64,000 nt of DNA from NCBI RefSeq assembly GCF_038019025.1, contig NZ_CP150496.1, positions 1,628,001 to 1,692,000 on the forward strand, in the 5' to 3' direction. Both the position numbers and the translations under genes were made by a program. The notes beneath the pieces were generated by a model that had not been told where the DNA came from, searched no databases, and was given only the letters and a program-made list of their open reading frames with translations. Positions 1-8,889 of this stretch are shown here, one piece after another (the stretch's first letter is position 1; every line of letters starts with the position of its first letter). Source of the DNA: Polaribacter marinaquae. Its GTDB lineage: Bacteria; Bacteroidota; Bacteroidia; Flavobacteriales; Flavobacteriaceae.

Positions 1-106
1 AAAACAATTTAATATTCAAAATTTAGATTTTTTTTCTATTTTTAAATCAATTAGTAATTTTAATATCTAAAAAAAATTTAATTCATTTAAAATTTTAGAA
101 AATTAT

Positions 107-562
107 ATGTTAGACACGATAGACAAAAAACTTATAAATTTATTACAAGTAGATAGTAAACAAACTACCAAACAATTATCTTTACAACTAAATCTATCTA
201 TTACAGCTATTTATGAAAGAATAAAAAAACTAGAAAATCAAAATGTAATAGAAAAGTATGTTGCAATTGTAAATAAAAATAAAATTGATAAATCTTTTTT
301 AGTGTTTTGCCATGTAAAATTAATTCAGCACTCTAAAGAATATGTACATACTTTTGAAAATGAAATTTTAAAATTAGAAGAAGTTTCCGAATGTTTTCAT
401 GTAAGTGGAGATTACGATTATATTTTAAAAATCTATGTTAAAGACATGGAAACTTATAGAAATTTTATGATAACAAAACTTACTGCTATCAAATACATTG
501 GCAGTACGCATAGTACTTTTGCAATCGAGCAAGTTAAAAATACAACAGCTATAAATTTATAA
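107..562 (+). CDS. Lrp/AsnC family transcriptional regulator
   Basis: A 151-residue DNA-binding regulator. Residues 4-55 form the AsnC-type winged helix-turn-helix (DKKLINLLQVDSKQT, then LNLSITAIYERIKKLE). Residues 63-145 form the RAM/AsnC ligand-binding domain with the SGDYDY motif at 100-105. Length and domain order are normal for Lrp/AsnC proteins, which assemble as dimers or octamers and sense amino acids. The ATG follows an AT-rich stretch without a Shine-Dalgarno site, as usual in this phylum. It lies two bases upstream of a membrane protein gene and is probably co-transcribed with it. The effector and targets cannot be read from the sequence. Confidence 0.93.
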   Translation: MLDTIDKKLINLLQVDSKQTTKQLSLQLNLSITAIYERIKKLENQNVIEKYVAIVNKNKIDKSFLVFCHVKLIQHSKEYVHTFENEILKLEEVSECFHVSGDYDYILKIYVKDMETYRNFMITKLTAIKYIGSTHSTFAIEQVKNTTAINL

Positions 563-564
563 AT

Positions 565-1191
565 ATGCAGACTAAAAACTACAAACTATTAGAGCTATTA
601 ATTTTATTTTTAATGATTCCTATTAGTTTTGTTTTTACTTATAATGCTATTATTAAACTTACAATTGGTCTGCTTGTTTTTTTTTACATTTTATACATTC
701 TACTTAAAGTTGAAAACGTAAAATTAAGAATTTCGAAAAATATTGATTGGAGATTTTTTTGGAAATCAACCATGATAAAGCTGTTCTTGATAGCAATCAT
801 CACCTCTTTTTATGTTTACTTTACAGCTCCTAAAAACCTCTTTATAGTTGTTTTGAACAAACCACTTTTATGGATTTTAATACTTCTTTTTTATTCGGTT
901 TTTTCTGTATACCCGCAAGAATTACTTTACCGAAATTTCTTTTTTAAACGCTATCTAGAATTGTTTAAAAATGAGAAATTATTTCTTTTTATAAATGCTT
1001 TTTTGTTTTCTCTTGCTCATTTACTATTTAAAAATACATTGGTTTTAATTTTAACTTTTATTGGAGGACTTCTATTTGCATACACCTACAATAAAACAAA
1101 ATCTACCTTTTTAGTTAGTGTAGAACATAGTATTTATGGCTGCTGGCTATTTACTGTTGGCATGGGAAACATGTTAGGGTTTCCTTCTTAA
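565..1191 (+). CDS. CPBP-like intramembrane protein with Gln replacing the first motif Glu
   Basis: A 208-residue polytopic membrane protein with about six hydrophobic segments. The second half resembles the CPBP/Abi intramembrane protease family (Rce1-like): PQELLYR at 117-123 stands where the family has EExxxR, AH at 151-152 supplies the second motif, and EH at 187-188 the third. The first glutamate of motif 1 is glutamine here (Q118), while E119, R123, H152 and H188 remain. It starts two bases after the Lrp/AsnC gene, so the two probably form an operon. Family membership is likely; protease activity is uncertain because of Q118, and the substrate is unknown. Confidence 0.75.
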   Translation: MQTKNYKLLELLILFLMIPISFVFTYNAIIKLTIGLLVFFYILYILLKVENVKLRISKNIDWRFFWKSTMIKLFLIAIITSFYVYFTAPKNLFIVVLNKPLLWILILLFYSVFSVYPQELLYRNFFFKRYLELFKNEKLFLFINAFLFSLAHLLFKNTLVLILTFIGGLLFAYTYNKTKSTFLVSVEHSIYGCWLFTVGMGNMLGFPS

Positions 1192-1204
1192 AAAAACCAT
1201 AAAA

Positions 1205-1237
1205 AAAGAAAACCCAAAACTTTCGTTTTGGGTTTAT
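1205..1237. terminator. Bidirectional hairpin terminator between convergent genes
   Basis: AACCCAAAAC and GTTTTGGGTT pair around a TTTC loop. The hairpin is flanked by A-rich sequence on the left (a T tract for the minus strand) and TTTATATAATT on the right. It lies between the stop of the plus-strand CPBP gene and that of the minus-strand DUF3857 gene, and can end both transcripts. A near-identical hairpin is at 5165-5195. Confidence 0.8.
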
Positions 1238-1254
1238 ATAATTAACTTTTTAGC

Positions 1255-3222
1255 TTAAATTTTTATCAAAACAATTTTTTCAGTTTGCTTTTTCACTAAA
1301 TCACCATAAAACTTTTTTAAACTTTCGTAATACTGCGGAGATACAATTGCTGTATTAAATTGCATACTACTAATCGTACTAATTTTACCTGCATTCTCTT
1401 GAATCTGATATTTAAAAACTCCTAAATTATCTGGTAAGCCAATCGCAAAACTTTCTGGTACAGCTTCAACCTTATAACCTTCGGGTATTTTAATTGAAAC
1501 TACATTTTTCACTTTCCATGGTGTTGTAAAATCAACCGGAAACTTTCTTTCTTCTAATTTAAAAGGATTTCTACGTTCTGTTAAAAATAATAATGGTTCT
1601 ATATATAATTTACCATTTATACTTTCTATCAATCCGTCGCTATTAAATTTTATAGTTCTTGTAGGTATCTTATAAATGTTTTTATCATTTAAAATTTTAA
1701 TATCTTCTATTTCTACATTTGTTTTTTGCTCTAAACCTGTTACAACAGCTTCTTCTGTTAAGTGATTGTGGTTTTTTCTATAAGTTAAAGCACTTAAATT
1801 ACTAAACTTTGTTCTGTAAAGACCGCTAATCATTAAATCATCAGAAATATTAACCATTATATTATTATCTTCTGTTGCGTGTTTTGTTGTAGCTAATTTT
1901 ACCCAAGATGAGTTACCATCTTTTGTGATTCTTCTACCATTCCAATTCAATGCTCTTCTAGGTAAAATATTTGGCGTACTATATGGCTCTGTAGCATCAA
2001 GTAAAACTATACCTCCAGAATTTAGTTCTACAGCAGAAATAACATAATTAAAACCGTCTATTGTTGGAAAAAAAGGCACTCCGTTTGCCCTTGTACTTAC
2101 TAAAACAGGGTCTGCATTTAAGCCAGAAGTACGCAACATAGATGTTAGCATTAAATTAATATCTGCAACATTACCTACTCTATCTTTAAAAGCTTTCCTT
2201 ACACCTTTATCAGAATAAATACCATAATATTCATTCCATTTAACTCTTTGTTTAACAAAATTGTAAATATTCAATAATTTATCTACCTCTGTTTTACTTT
2301 CTGCTAAAATCTTATTTAAATCGTCTTTATAATAACTCGATTTTGACAACTCTCCTCCGAAGCTAGAAGATTTATAAATTTGCTTTGCGACTTGTTCCCA
2401 AGAGCTTGAGTAAGATTTAAAATCTCCACCGATACTAATAAAGTTTGTTTGAGTTAATTCGAATTTTAAACCAGATCTATAGTTTTTTACACTACTAACA
2501 AATGGTTCATCATTTTTTAAAGCCGGTATGTTTTCTTCCACGAAACTTGTAACTTCAATCTTATAATTGGTATCTCCAATCTTGCCGTTTTTAGAAGTTT
2601 TAATTTGTTTTACAGGATAATAACCAATTGTATTTTTCTTAAAAATATAATATTCTGGGATTTCTACACTGTAATCTAGTTTTTTAACTGGTATATGATA
2701 CTGCAGTTTTAAATCTGATATTGATTGTACATAAGGCGAATAAACTTTATATCTTAACTCTATTATAGACCCCTCTTTAACTTTAGGCATGCTAATCTTT
2801 TTAACACTTCTAAATTTGCTAATATTTTCTGTAAAAATACTTTTGGTAGATAACTTTTCTTTTTCAATTTTATTACCATTTAAATTAAAAGTATATCCTT
2901 TAATAGAACTTACAGATTCACTTTCTCCAGATTCTGGTTTATAATAAACAACTTCTTTGGTTGCCATGTTAAAGCCTTCTTTATTATAAACCTTTATTCT
3001 TTCATGAAACTCTGTTACCAATTGAAAACCATTATTAGTTATATAATCATAATAAGTTCTTCTTTTTTTAAAGAGGTAAGCAGCATCTGCTGTAGAATCT
3101 AGAGGATAAAATTTTTCTTCTAGTTCTTCTTTACTCACTTTACCAAATTTATAATCTTGGGCAAGTATAGATAGTTGGGTTGTTAATAATAATAGTAGAG
3201 GTAATACTTTTTTCATTTTCAT
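1255..3222 (-). CDS. DUF3857 protein with inactive transglutaminase-like domain
   Basis: A 655-residue exported protein: signal peptide 1-21 ending SILAQ, a DUF3857 region about 60-230, a transglutaminase-like fold about 300-420, and a beta-rich C-terminal region. The segment matching the catalytic GDCKD loop of transglutaminase-like proteins reads GNVAD at 350-354, so Val352 occupies the cysteine position and the fold is probably non-catalytic. It is the second gene of a pair: its start codon shares one base with the stop codon of the upstream paralogue. Alternative start Met3 is possible. Function unknown; an envelope protein working with its active-looking neighbour is an inference. Confidence 0.85.
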   Translation of the reverse strand: MKMKKVLPLLLLLTTQLSILAQDYKFGKVSKEELEEKFYPLDSTADAAYLFKKRRTYYDYITNNGFQLVTEFHERIKVYNKEGFNMATKEVVYYKPESGESESVSSIKGYTFNLNGNKIEKEKLSTKSIFTENISKFRSVKKISMPKVKEGSIIELRYKVYSPYVQSISDLKLQYHIPVKKLDYSVEIPEYYIFKKNTIGYYPVKQIKTSKNGKIGDTNYKIEVTSFVEENIPALKNDEPFVSSVKNYRSGLKFELTQTNFISIGGDFKSYSSSWEQVAKQIYKSSSFGGELSKSSYYKDDLNKILAESKTEVDKLLNIYNFVKQRVKWNEYYGIYSDKGVRKAFKDRVGNVADINLMLTSMLRTSGLNADPVLVSTRANGVPFFPTIDGFNYVISAVELNSGGIVLLDATEPYSTPNILPRRALNWNGRRITKDGNSSWVKLATTKHATEDNNIMVNISDDLMISGLYRTKFSNLSALTYRKNHNHLTEEAVVTGLEQKTNVEIEDIKILNDKNIYKIPTRTIKFNSDGLIESINGKLYIEPLLFLTERRNPFKLEERKFPVDFTTPWKVKNVVSIKIPEGYKVEAVPESFAIGLPDNLGVFKYQIQENAGKISTISSMQFNTAIVSPQYYESLKKFYGDLVKKQTEKIVLIKI

Positions 3223-5132
3223 TAATTTTTATTTATTGCGATTCTTAAATTTTCATATTTGGCAATACTTCTTCTAAAAGTTCTGTAAGATTTATAATCT
3301 TCTTTAGAATAAGTACCTTCTTTTATAATTAGTGTTTTGTTATAGATAAAAGATTTTTCATTAATCTTTGTAAATGAAACTTTATACGTACCAAACTTTG
3401 AATTAATTATTTTTTCTGAAGGAAGCACGCTCAATACGTAATTTTCTGGCAAGGTTATTTTGTATGTGTCTTCGTCTTTATAGCCTCTATAAATTTTAAG
3501 TGGTAATTTTCTTTTTCGGTACCTTTTTGGCACATAATTATTTCTGTTGAATACATTTACTCTAAACAAATATTCAGATTGTGATGTAGATGCATAATTT
3601 TTTACATTTAAAATTATATCCTCTTCAAATATTATCTCTTTTTTATCATTCTTAAGCTTTACAGATTCTATATCAGTGTTATTATTATAAGACCAAATAT
3701 TAGATTTATAAATTTTAATTAACTCTTCGTTCGTGTAAGAATCAAAATTTTGTTTATCATCATATTGTAATCCTTTTGAAACAATATTTAATGTAGCTTT
3801 TAAAGATCCATCTTTATTTAACTGAATATCAGCAGAAGTTACTTGTAAATTTTTTTCATCCTTATAAGAAGCTGTTCTTTTAATAACACCACCTTCTGGT
3901 GTTACAACTAGCACGTTTCTATCATGTGTAAAATCGCCTAAAAAACCAAAAGGCATATCTTGACTTGTACATTCTAACCAAACATCTTTATTTTTGGTAG
4001 GAATATTTAAAATCACATGATTTCCTTGTATAGATGTAAAATCTTTATCAATGTCCCTTTTCTCATCAGCATAAACAACTGTATAGTAAGATGTAACGCC
4101 AGCAACATTTAACAAAGCCTTTGTGTAATTGGTTAAACCCTTACAATCTCCATAACCGACTCTGTCTACTTCTTTCGCTGCTATTGGTTCCCAACCACCA
4201 ATACCTACTTGTACACTTATGTATCTTGTTTTGTTTTGCATATATTGATACACTAGTTTTGCCTTTTCTATAGGATCTTCGATATCTTTTACTAAGTTTT
4301 TAATTATTGTAACTGTACTTTGGTCTAACGCATCTCTACCATTTAATAGTTTTGAATGCATCCATAACCCAAATTCTTGCCAATTCTTATAAGACCCTGG
4401 CACACCTTTTAAATAAAAATTATTTAATGCAATTAAAGCTTTTGGTAATATTTCTCTGTAATGAACTGCTGAATTTTCTTGTTTATAACCTGGTTGATTT
4501 TCTAGTGTAAAAAGTATTTCAGAATCATTTTCTAATTCTTTTACTGCAAAATCTTTAAAGTTTGTTTTTTTTGTTCTCCACGGAATTTTCTTTGGATTAT
4601 TAATTTTATACGAACTTTTTTCGACTGAAACATAATAACCATTTATAGGTTGCCACCAAGGTATAAAACCCGTTGTTGATGTTTTATATTCGGATTCGAA
4701 AACAATTGTATAAGGATAAGATATTGGTGTATAATCTATGTATTTTACTCTAGAGTCTGAGTATAATGTACCGCCATCAACAGCACTTACATCTGTAAAA
4801 TCTCTTTTTTTATACTTTTTGATTTCTGTACCATTAGCATCAAAAACTTTTACAGATAAATCTGTAATCTTTGTGTCTTCATCATAACCTTCTACTAATC
4901 TAGCATCTACATTACCTAATTTATTTAGAACAGTTACAACTTCTCTTATATGAACAGTCATTCTATCGAAATCTTCTATTGTAATTTCTATAGAATTATC
5001 TCTTACAACTGCATTTGCATTTTCTAATAAATTAACTGGTATAGATTGGTAAGAGTAATCAGTTTCTTGGGCCTTAATTATGTAAAAGGTAAAAAATAGG
5101 CAAATGAATGCCAGGTAAGAACTTTTTTTCAT
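3222..5132 (-). CDS. DUF3857 / transglutaminase-like exported protein
   Basis: A 636-residue exported protein: signal peptide 1-22 (ending KAQE), DUF3857 about 50-220, transglutaminase-like core about 280-395, and a beta-rich C-terminal region. Here the catalytic motif is intact: GYGDCKG with Cys330, followed by GNH with His372 and WLECTSQ near 386-391. It is the first gene of a two-gene operon with a paralogue that lacks the cysteine. DUF3857/transglutaminase pairs are common in Bacteroidota but have no assigned role; a periplasmic peptidase or crosslinking activity is possible. A YceI gene lies upstream on the same strand, separated by a terminator. Confidence 0.87.
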   Translation of the reverse strand: MKKSSYLAFICLFFTFYIIKAQETDYSYQSIPVNLLENANAVVRDNSIEITIEDFDRMTVHIREVVTVLNKLGNVDARLVEGYDEDTKITDLSVKVFDANGTEIKKYKKRDFTDVSAVDGGTLYSDSRVKYIDYTPISYPYTIVFESEYKTSTTGFIPWWQPINGYYVSVEKSSYKINNPKKIPWRTKKTNFKDFAVKELENDSEILFTLENQPGYKQENSAVHYREILPKALIALNNFYLKGVPGSYKNWQEFGLWMHSKLLNGRDALDQSTVTIIKNLVKDIEDPIEKAKLVYQYMQNKTRYISVQVGIGGWEPIAAKEVDRVGYGDCKGLTNYTKALLNVAGVTSYYTVVYADEKRDIDKDFTSIQGNHVILNIPTKNKDVWLECTSQDMPFGFLGDFTHDRNVLVVTPEGGVIKRTASYKDEKNLQVTSADIQLNKDGSLKATLNIVSKGLQYDDKQNFDSYTNEELIKIYKSNIWSYNNNTDIESVKLKNDKKEIIFEEDIILNVKNYASTSQSEYLFRVNVFNRNNYVPKRYRKRKLPLKIYRGYKDEDTYKITLPENYVLSVLPSEKIINSKFGTYKVSFTKINEKSFIYNKTLIIKEGTYSKEDYKSYRTFRRSIAKYENLRIAINKN

Positions 5133-5158
5133 GCAACATTTTTTTATAGCGATGCAAT

Positions 5159-5195
5159 ATAAAAAGAAAACCCAAAACTTACGTTTTGGGTTTAT
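5159..5195 (-). terminator. Terminator of the yceI transcript
   Basis: Read on the minus strand, AACCCAAAAC and GTTTTGGGTT pair around a GTAA-type loop, followed by TTTTCTTTTT. It lies directly after the yceI stop. Apart from one loop base the hairpin repeats the one at 1205-1237. Confidence 0.8.
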
Positions 5196-5224
5196 AATTT
5201 TTTCGATTTAAAGTTTAAATCAAA

Positions 5225-5857
5225 TTATGCTTTTGTGTTAACTGTAAAAGAAAACTCAATCATATCATCAATAAACTTATCTTTTAAGTTATCGAAGAAT
5301 TTTTTAGAACCGTATTTTACATTAAAATCTGCTCTATCTACATTAAATTTTTCACTTTTAAATGTTGTTACATTTCCTTCTGTAGTTAACGTAGCAGGTA
5401 TTGTTATACTTTTTGTAACATCTTTTACTGTTAAATTACCAGTTACAGCTAATTTACCTTCTGCTTCTTCTACATTAGTAATAACAAATTTAGACATTGG
5501 GTATGTTGCAACATCAAAAAAGTCTGGCGCAGATAAATGCCCAACTAATTTTGCACCACCTTCTGCATCTAAATCTTCGTTTTTCATAGAAGACATATCA
5601 ACAACAAAAGTACCACCAACTAACTTACCTTCTTCTACGTTTAAAGAGCCTTCTTTTAACATAATTGTACCGTTGTGTGCACCTGTTGGCTTTGTACCTT
5701 TCCAAGTAATTACAGAACTAGCAACATCTACATTATTTAAATCTTGCGTAGCTTCTACTTTTACTTCTTCTTTAGCTTCTACTTTTTCTTTCTTTTCACT
5801 TTTACATGCAGTTAAAACTGATGCTACTAATACTAATGATAAAACTACTTTTTTCAT
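5225..5857 (-). CDS. YceI family lipoprotein
   Basis: A 210-residue lipoprotein. The signal peptide ends in a lipobox LTAC with Cys18 as the lipidated residue, followed by a charged KSEKKEKVEAKEE linker. Residues about 40-207 form the YceI beta-barrel lipocalin-like domain, recognisable by VITWKGTKPTGAHNGT, the VVDMSSM strand and the end FSFTVN. YceI proteins bind isoprenoid-like lipids; the exact ligand here is unknown. The gene is monocistronic, bounded by a terminator, and its promoter region carries two matching palindromes (5884-5901, 5913-5930), which suggests dedicated repression or activation. The long plus-strand ORF opposite it is a shadow. Confidence 0.93.
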   Translation of the reverse strand: MKKVVLSLVLVASVLTACKSEKKEKVEAKEEVKVEATQDLNNVDVASSVITWKGTKPTGAHNGTIMLKEGSLNVEEGKLVGGTFVVDMSSMKNEDLDAEGGAKLVGHLSAPDFFDVATYPMSKFVITNVEEAEGKLAVTGNLTVKDVTKSITIPATLTTEGNVTTFKSEKFNVDRADFNVKYGSKKFFDNLKDKFIDDMIEFSFTVNTKA

Positions 5858-5883
5858 ATTACTTTAATTTAATTAGTTTAAAA

Positions 5884-5930
5884 TATTTTCCATGGCAAAT
5901 ATACAACGCTTTTATTTTCCTTGGAAAATA
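5884..5930. promoter_or_regulatory. Two palindromic operator candidates over the yceI promoter
   Basis: Site B (5913-5930) is the perfect palindrome TATTTTCCTTGGAAAATA. Site A (5884-5901) is the same with one changed base, TATTTTCCATGGCAAATA. Their centres are 29 bp apart, close to three helical turns. On the minus strand the only good -7 box for yceI, TATATTTG (5903-5896), overlaps site A, and site B covers the expected -33 region. The arrangement fits a dimeric regulator binding twice on one DNA face. The regulator is not identifiable from this window. Confidence 0.6.
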
Positions 5931-5934
5931 TTTT

Positions 5935-6648
5935 TTACTTTTTTATAATAAAATTAACAACATGTGCTGCTGCTTGCAAACCAAACGCTGCAGGCATAAA
6001 GCTTATTGTACCATAGTAAGATTTCTTAAAGTTGGTTCCGTCTGTAATTTTTACACTCTCCGGAATTTGAACTTCATCAGAAAAAACAGCTTTAACACCC
6101 TTATCTACCTTTCTTTCTTTTAGTCGTTTTCTTAAAACTCTTGCCATTGTACAATTTTTAGTTTTAGAAATATCTTTTACCTTAATTTTAGTTGCATCTA
6201 ATTTACCACCGGCGCCCATAGAAGAAATAATTTTAACTTTTTTTCTTCTAGCTGCTACAATTAAATTAACTTTTGGTGTAATACTATCTATACAATCTAA
6301 TACATAATCAAAATCTTTAGATACAATTTCATAAGCTCTTTCTGGAGATAAAAATTCTTGCAAAACTGTTAATTCTATAGTAGGATTGATATCTTTTAAT
6401 CTTTCTGCTAAAACCGTTACTTTTGGCTTACCAATTGTAGAGTTTAAAGCTGGTAATTGTCTGTTTTTATTTGTTTCATCAAAAACATCACCATCTACAA
6501 TTGTCATTTTATTTACACCTGCTCTAGCTATAAATTCTGCTGCATAAGAACCAACACCACCTAAACCAACTACTAAAATATTGGCATTTTTTAATTTTTC
6601 TAAACCTTCTTTTTGCACCAATAACTCCGTGCGCTCTAACCAACTCAT
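5935..6648 (-). CDS. tcdA: tRNA threonylcarbamoyladenosine dehydratase (TcdA/CsdL)
   Basis: A 237-residue E1-like ThiF/MoeB-fold enzyme. The nucleotide-binding glycine-rich loop VVGLGGVGSYAAEF is near residues 26-39, followed by VDGDVFDETNKNRQ, the conserved Asp/Asn/Arg ATP-binding segment. The C-terminal FMPAAFGLQAAAHVVN matches the membrane-facing end of this family. TcdA uses ATP to cyclise t6A37 to ct6A in tRNAs decoding ANN. It overlaps the TatD gene by one base and heads away from dtd and rsgA, so all four likely form a translation-quality operon. MoeB/ThiF is less likely: no Zn-cysteine pairs are seen. Confidence 0.88.
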   Translation of the reverse strand: MSWLERTELLVQKEGLEKLKNANILVVGLGGVGSYAAEFIARAGVNKMTIVDGDVFDETNKNRQLPALNSTIGKPKVTVLAERLKDINPTIELTVLQEFLSPERAYEIVSKDFDYVLDCIDSITPKVNLIVAARRKKVKIISSMGAGGKLDATKIKVKDISKTKNCTMARVLRKRLKERKVDKGVKAVFSDEVQIPESVKITDGTNFKKSYYGTISFMPAAFGLQAAAHVVNFIIKK

Positions 6649-7292
6649 TAAATAAATATATTTTTAAAATTTTGCTCTACTTGCTTTTGAAGTTCTGTTA
6701 CTTCAATATTTTTAATTTCTGATGCTTTTTTGTAAACATCAAAAATAGTTACATCATTATTATCTGTTTCTAAAAGAATAGCGTTTAATGGCAATTTTTT
6801 AAAAACCTCTGCTACTTTATTTCTATTGATAATTGCCTTTCCAAAAGACAATATAATTCCGTTTTTAAGACAACTTTCTGCAAGTTGCAAGCTTTTATTA
6901 AATCCGTGAAGCACCCAAACCTGTTTAGGTTTTAATGTTTTTTTAAACTCAATTATTTCTTGATATGCTTTAACACAATGAATTATTAAAGGCTTTTTAT
7001 ATTTTTCTGACAATTGAATTTGTGTAACAAATACTTCTTTCTGAGTTTGAAAATTGACCTCTGTTAATTTATCTAAACCGCACTCTCCTATAGCTAAACA
7101 ATTTTTATGCTGTATCTTTTCTTCTAAAACGGTAAATTCTGTATTAAGTGTTTTTACTTTAATAAACCAAGGATGAATACCAATTGAAAATGGATGCGAA
7201 AAATTTTCTGATACAGGAAATTTATTTACAACAGACAAAACATTTTCTTCTTTAGAAAAAGTATGCGTATGTGCATCGAAATAATTCATCAA
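6648..7292 (-). CDS. TatD family metal-dependent hydrolase
   Basis: A 214-residue protein of the TatD DNase/amidohydrolase family. Visible metal-ligand motifs are DAHTHTF at the N-terminus, AIGECGLDK in the middle, IIHCVKAYQE, and LLETDNND near the end. At 214 residues it is shorter than E. coli TatD (about 260), as are many Bacteroidota members. Members act as 3'-5' exonucleases or deacylases, and the substrate here is not known. It lies two bases from dtd and overlaps tcdA by one base. Confidence 0.88.
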   Translation of the reverse strand: MMNYFDAHTHTFSKEENVLSVVNKFPVSENFSHPFSIGIHPWFIKVKTLNTEFTVLEEKIQHKNCLAIGECGLDKLTEVNFQTQKEVFVTQIQLSEKYKKPLIIHCVKAYQEIIEFKKTLKPKQVWVLHGFNKSLQLAESCLKNGIILSFGKAIINRNKVAEVFKKLPLNAILLETDNNDVTIFDVYKKASEIKNIEVTELQKQVEQNFKNIFI

Positions 7293-7294
7293 AA

Positions 7295-7747
7295 CTATTC
7301 TTTGTTTTTAGAATCTATGATAATTGTAACTGGACCATCATTTAAAAGTGCTACTTTCATGTCTGCACCAAACTCACCTGTTTGCACTTGTTTATCGATA
7401 TTTTTTTGAAGAGTTTTTACAAAGTTTTCGTACAACGGAATTGCAACATCTGGTTTTGCAGCTTTAATATAACTTGGCCTATTTCCTTTTTTGGTCGAAG
7501 CATGTAAAGTAAACTGACTTACAACGATTACGTCGCCTTTAGCATCTAAAAGAGACTGATTCATTACACCGTTTTCATCATTAAAAATTCTAAGGTTTGT
7601 AACTTTACGCACTAACCAATTGATATCTTCTTGCGTGTCTTCGTTTACAATACCAACTAGAATTAAAAGTCCTTGGTTAATTGCTGCTACTTTAATTTTA
7701 TTTATGGTTACACTTGCTTCTGTAACTCTTTGTATAACAACTTTCAT
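7295..7747 (-). CDS. dtd: D-aminoacyl-tRNA deacylase
   Basis: A 150-residue protein of normal DTD length. The two family signatures are present: VSQFTLHAS near residues 84-92 and the Gly-cisPro motif NDGPVTI near 137-143. DTD removes D-amino acids (and glycine from mischarged tRNAs) in the cytoplasm. It is located two bases upstream of the TatD gene and just after rsgA, within a run of minus-strand housekeeping genes. Confidence 0.96.
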   Translation of the reverse strand: MKVVIQRVTEASVTINKIKVAAINQGLLILVGIVNEDTQEDINWLVRKVTNLRIFNDENGVMNQSLLDAKGDVIVVSQFTLHASTKKGNRPSYIKAAKPDVAIPLYENFVKTLQKNIDKQVQTGEFGADMKVALLNDGPVTIIIDSKNKE

Positions 7748-7771
7748 AAGAATTTAAATTTTACAAAACAG

Positions 7772-8737
7772 CTATTCGTTGTCTTCTTCATTCCAAACAT
7801 CTGTTCTAAAATGTTCTTTTTCTTCTTCTCCGTTTAATATTTGAAGGTAACTTTTATAGCGAGACCACGAAATTTCTTCATTTTCTAGAGCATCTTTTAC
7901 CGCACATTGCGGCTCTTTAGTATGTATACAATTGTTAAATTTACAATCTTGCTTTAATGCAAAAAATTCAGGAAAATAATCGCCAAGTTCGTATTTGTCT
8001 ATATCTACAACTCCAAAACCTTTAATTCCTGGTGTGTCTATAATTTTTGCATTGAAACTTAAATCGAACATTTCTGCAAATGTTGTAGTGTGTTTTCCTT
8101 GACTATGTTGATCGGAAATTTCTTTAGTTTTTAGGTCTAAAGTTGGTTCTACAGCATTTACTAATGTAGATTTACCAACACCAGAATGCCCAACAAACAT
8201 AGATGTTTTGCCTAGCATTAATTCTTTTACTTGATCTACATTTTTGTTTTCGGTTGCAGAAACCTCTATACAAGTATAACCAATTGCTTGGTAAATGTCT
8301 TTTAAGTATAAAATTTCTGCTCTTTCTTCTATTTCGTACGAATCTATTTTATTAAAAACTAAAACGGTATCTATTCTGTAGGCTCTTGTAGAAACCAAAA
8401 AACGATCTATAAAAGTTGTGAAAGTGGGCGGATTATTAATTGTAATTAACAAAAAAACCTGATCTACATTAGCGGCAATAATATGTGTTTGCTTAGAAAG
8501 ATTCACAGATTTTCTAACTATAAAGTTATCTCTGTCTAAAATCTTTTTAATAACACCTGTTTCTTCGTCTCCTTTTTTTTCGATATCGAATACAACATTG
8601 TCTCCTACGGCAATAGGATTGGTGCTTTTAATTCCTTTGATTCTAAACTTTCCTTTGATTCTACATTTATAAAAATCTCCTTCTGTAGATTTTACTTGAT
8701 ACCAACTTCCTGTAGATTTGTATACGATTCCTGTCAT
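7772..8737 (-). CDS. rsgA: Ribosome small-subunit maturation GTPase RsgA
   Basis: A 321-residue circularly permuted GTPase. An N-terminal OB fold is followed by G motifs in permuted order: FNKID (G4), GHSGVGKSTLVNA (G1) and DTPG (G3). The C-terminal zinc knuckle reads CKFNNCIHTKEPQC (Cys-Cys-His-Cys). RsgA checks late 30S assembly. A CATCTTTG box shortly before the ATG resembles the -7 element of this phylum, so rsgA may be the first gene of the rsgA-dtd-tatD-tcdA run. Confidence 0.97.
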   Translation of the reverse strand: MTGIVYKSTGSWYQVKSTEGDFYKCRIKGKFRIKGIKSTNPIAVGDNVVFDIEKKGDEETGVIKKILDRDNFIVRKSVNLSKQTHIIAANVDQVFLLITINNPPTFTTFIDRFLVSTRAYRIDTVLVFNKIDSYEIEERAEILYLKDIYQAIGYTCIEVSATENKNVDQVKELMLGKTSMFVGHSGVGKSTLVNAVEPTLDLKTKEISDQHSQGKHTTTFAEMFDLSFNAKIIDTPGIKGFGVVDIDKYELGDYFPEFFALKQDCKFNNCIHTKEPQCAVKDALENEEISWSRYKSYLQILNGEEEKEHFRTDVWNEEDNE

Positions 8738-8889
8738 TAATACAAAGATGCAGAATTTTAAATTAATTTAGTTATCAGTTCTTATGATTTTCGAATTTAT
8801 AAGATAATTGTATCGAGAACTTTAAGTTAAGTGTAAGTTTTTGATCTTTATTTTTAAATACTTAAGAATTTTAGATTGAATAAATCCAT

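Noticed and set aside
1..106. Possible regulatory region before the Lrp/AsnC gene
   Set aside because: Very AT-rich; no clear promoter, palindrome or ORF could be supported.
5235..5867. 210-codon ORF opposite yceI
   Set aside because: It is the exact antisense of a well-recognised YceI lipoprotein gene; its Ser/Leu-rich product has no family features.
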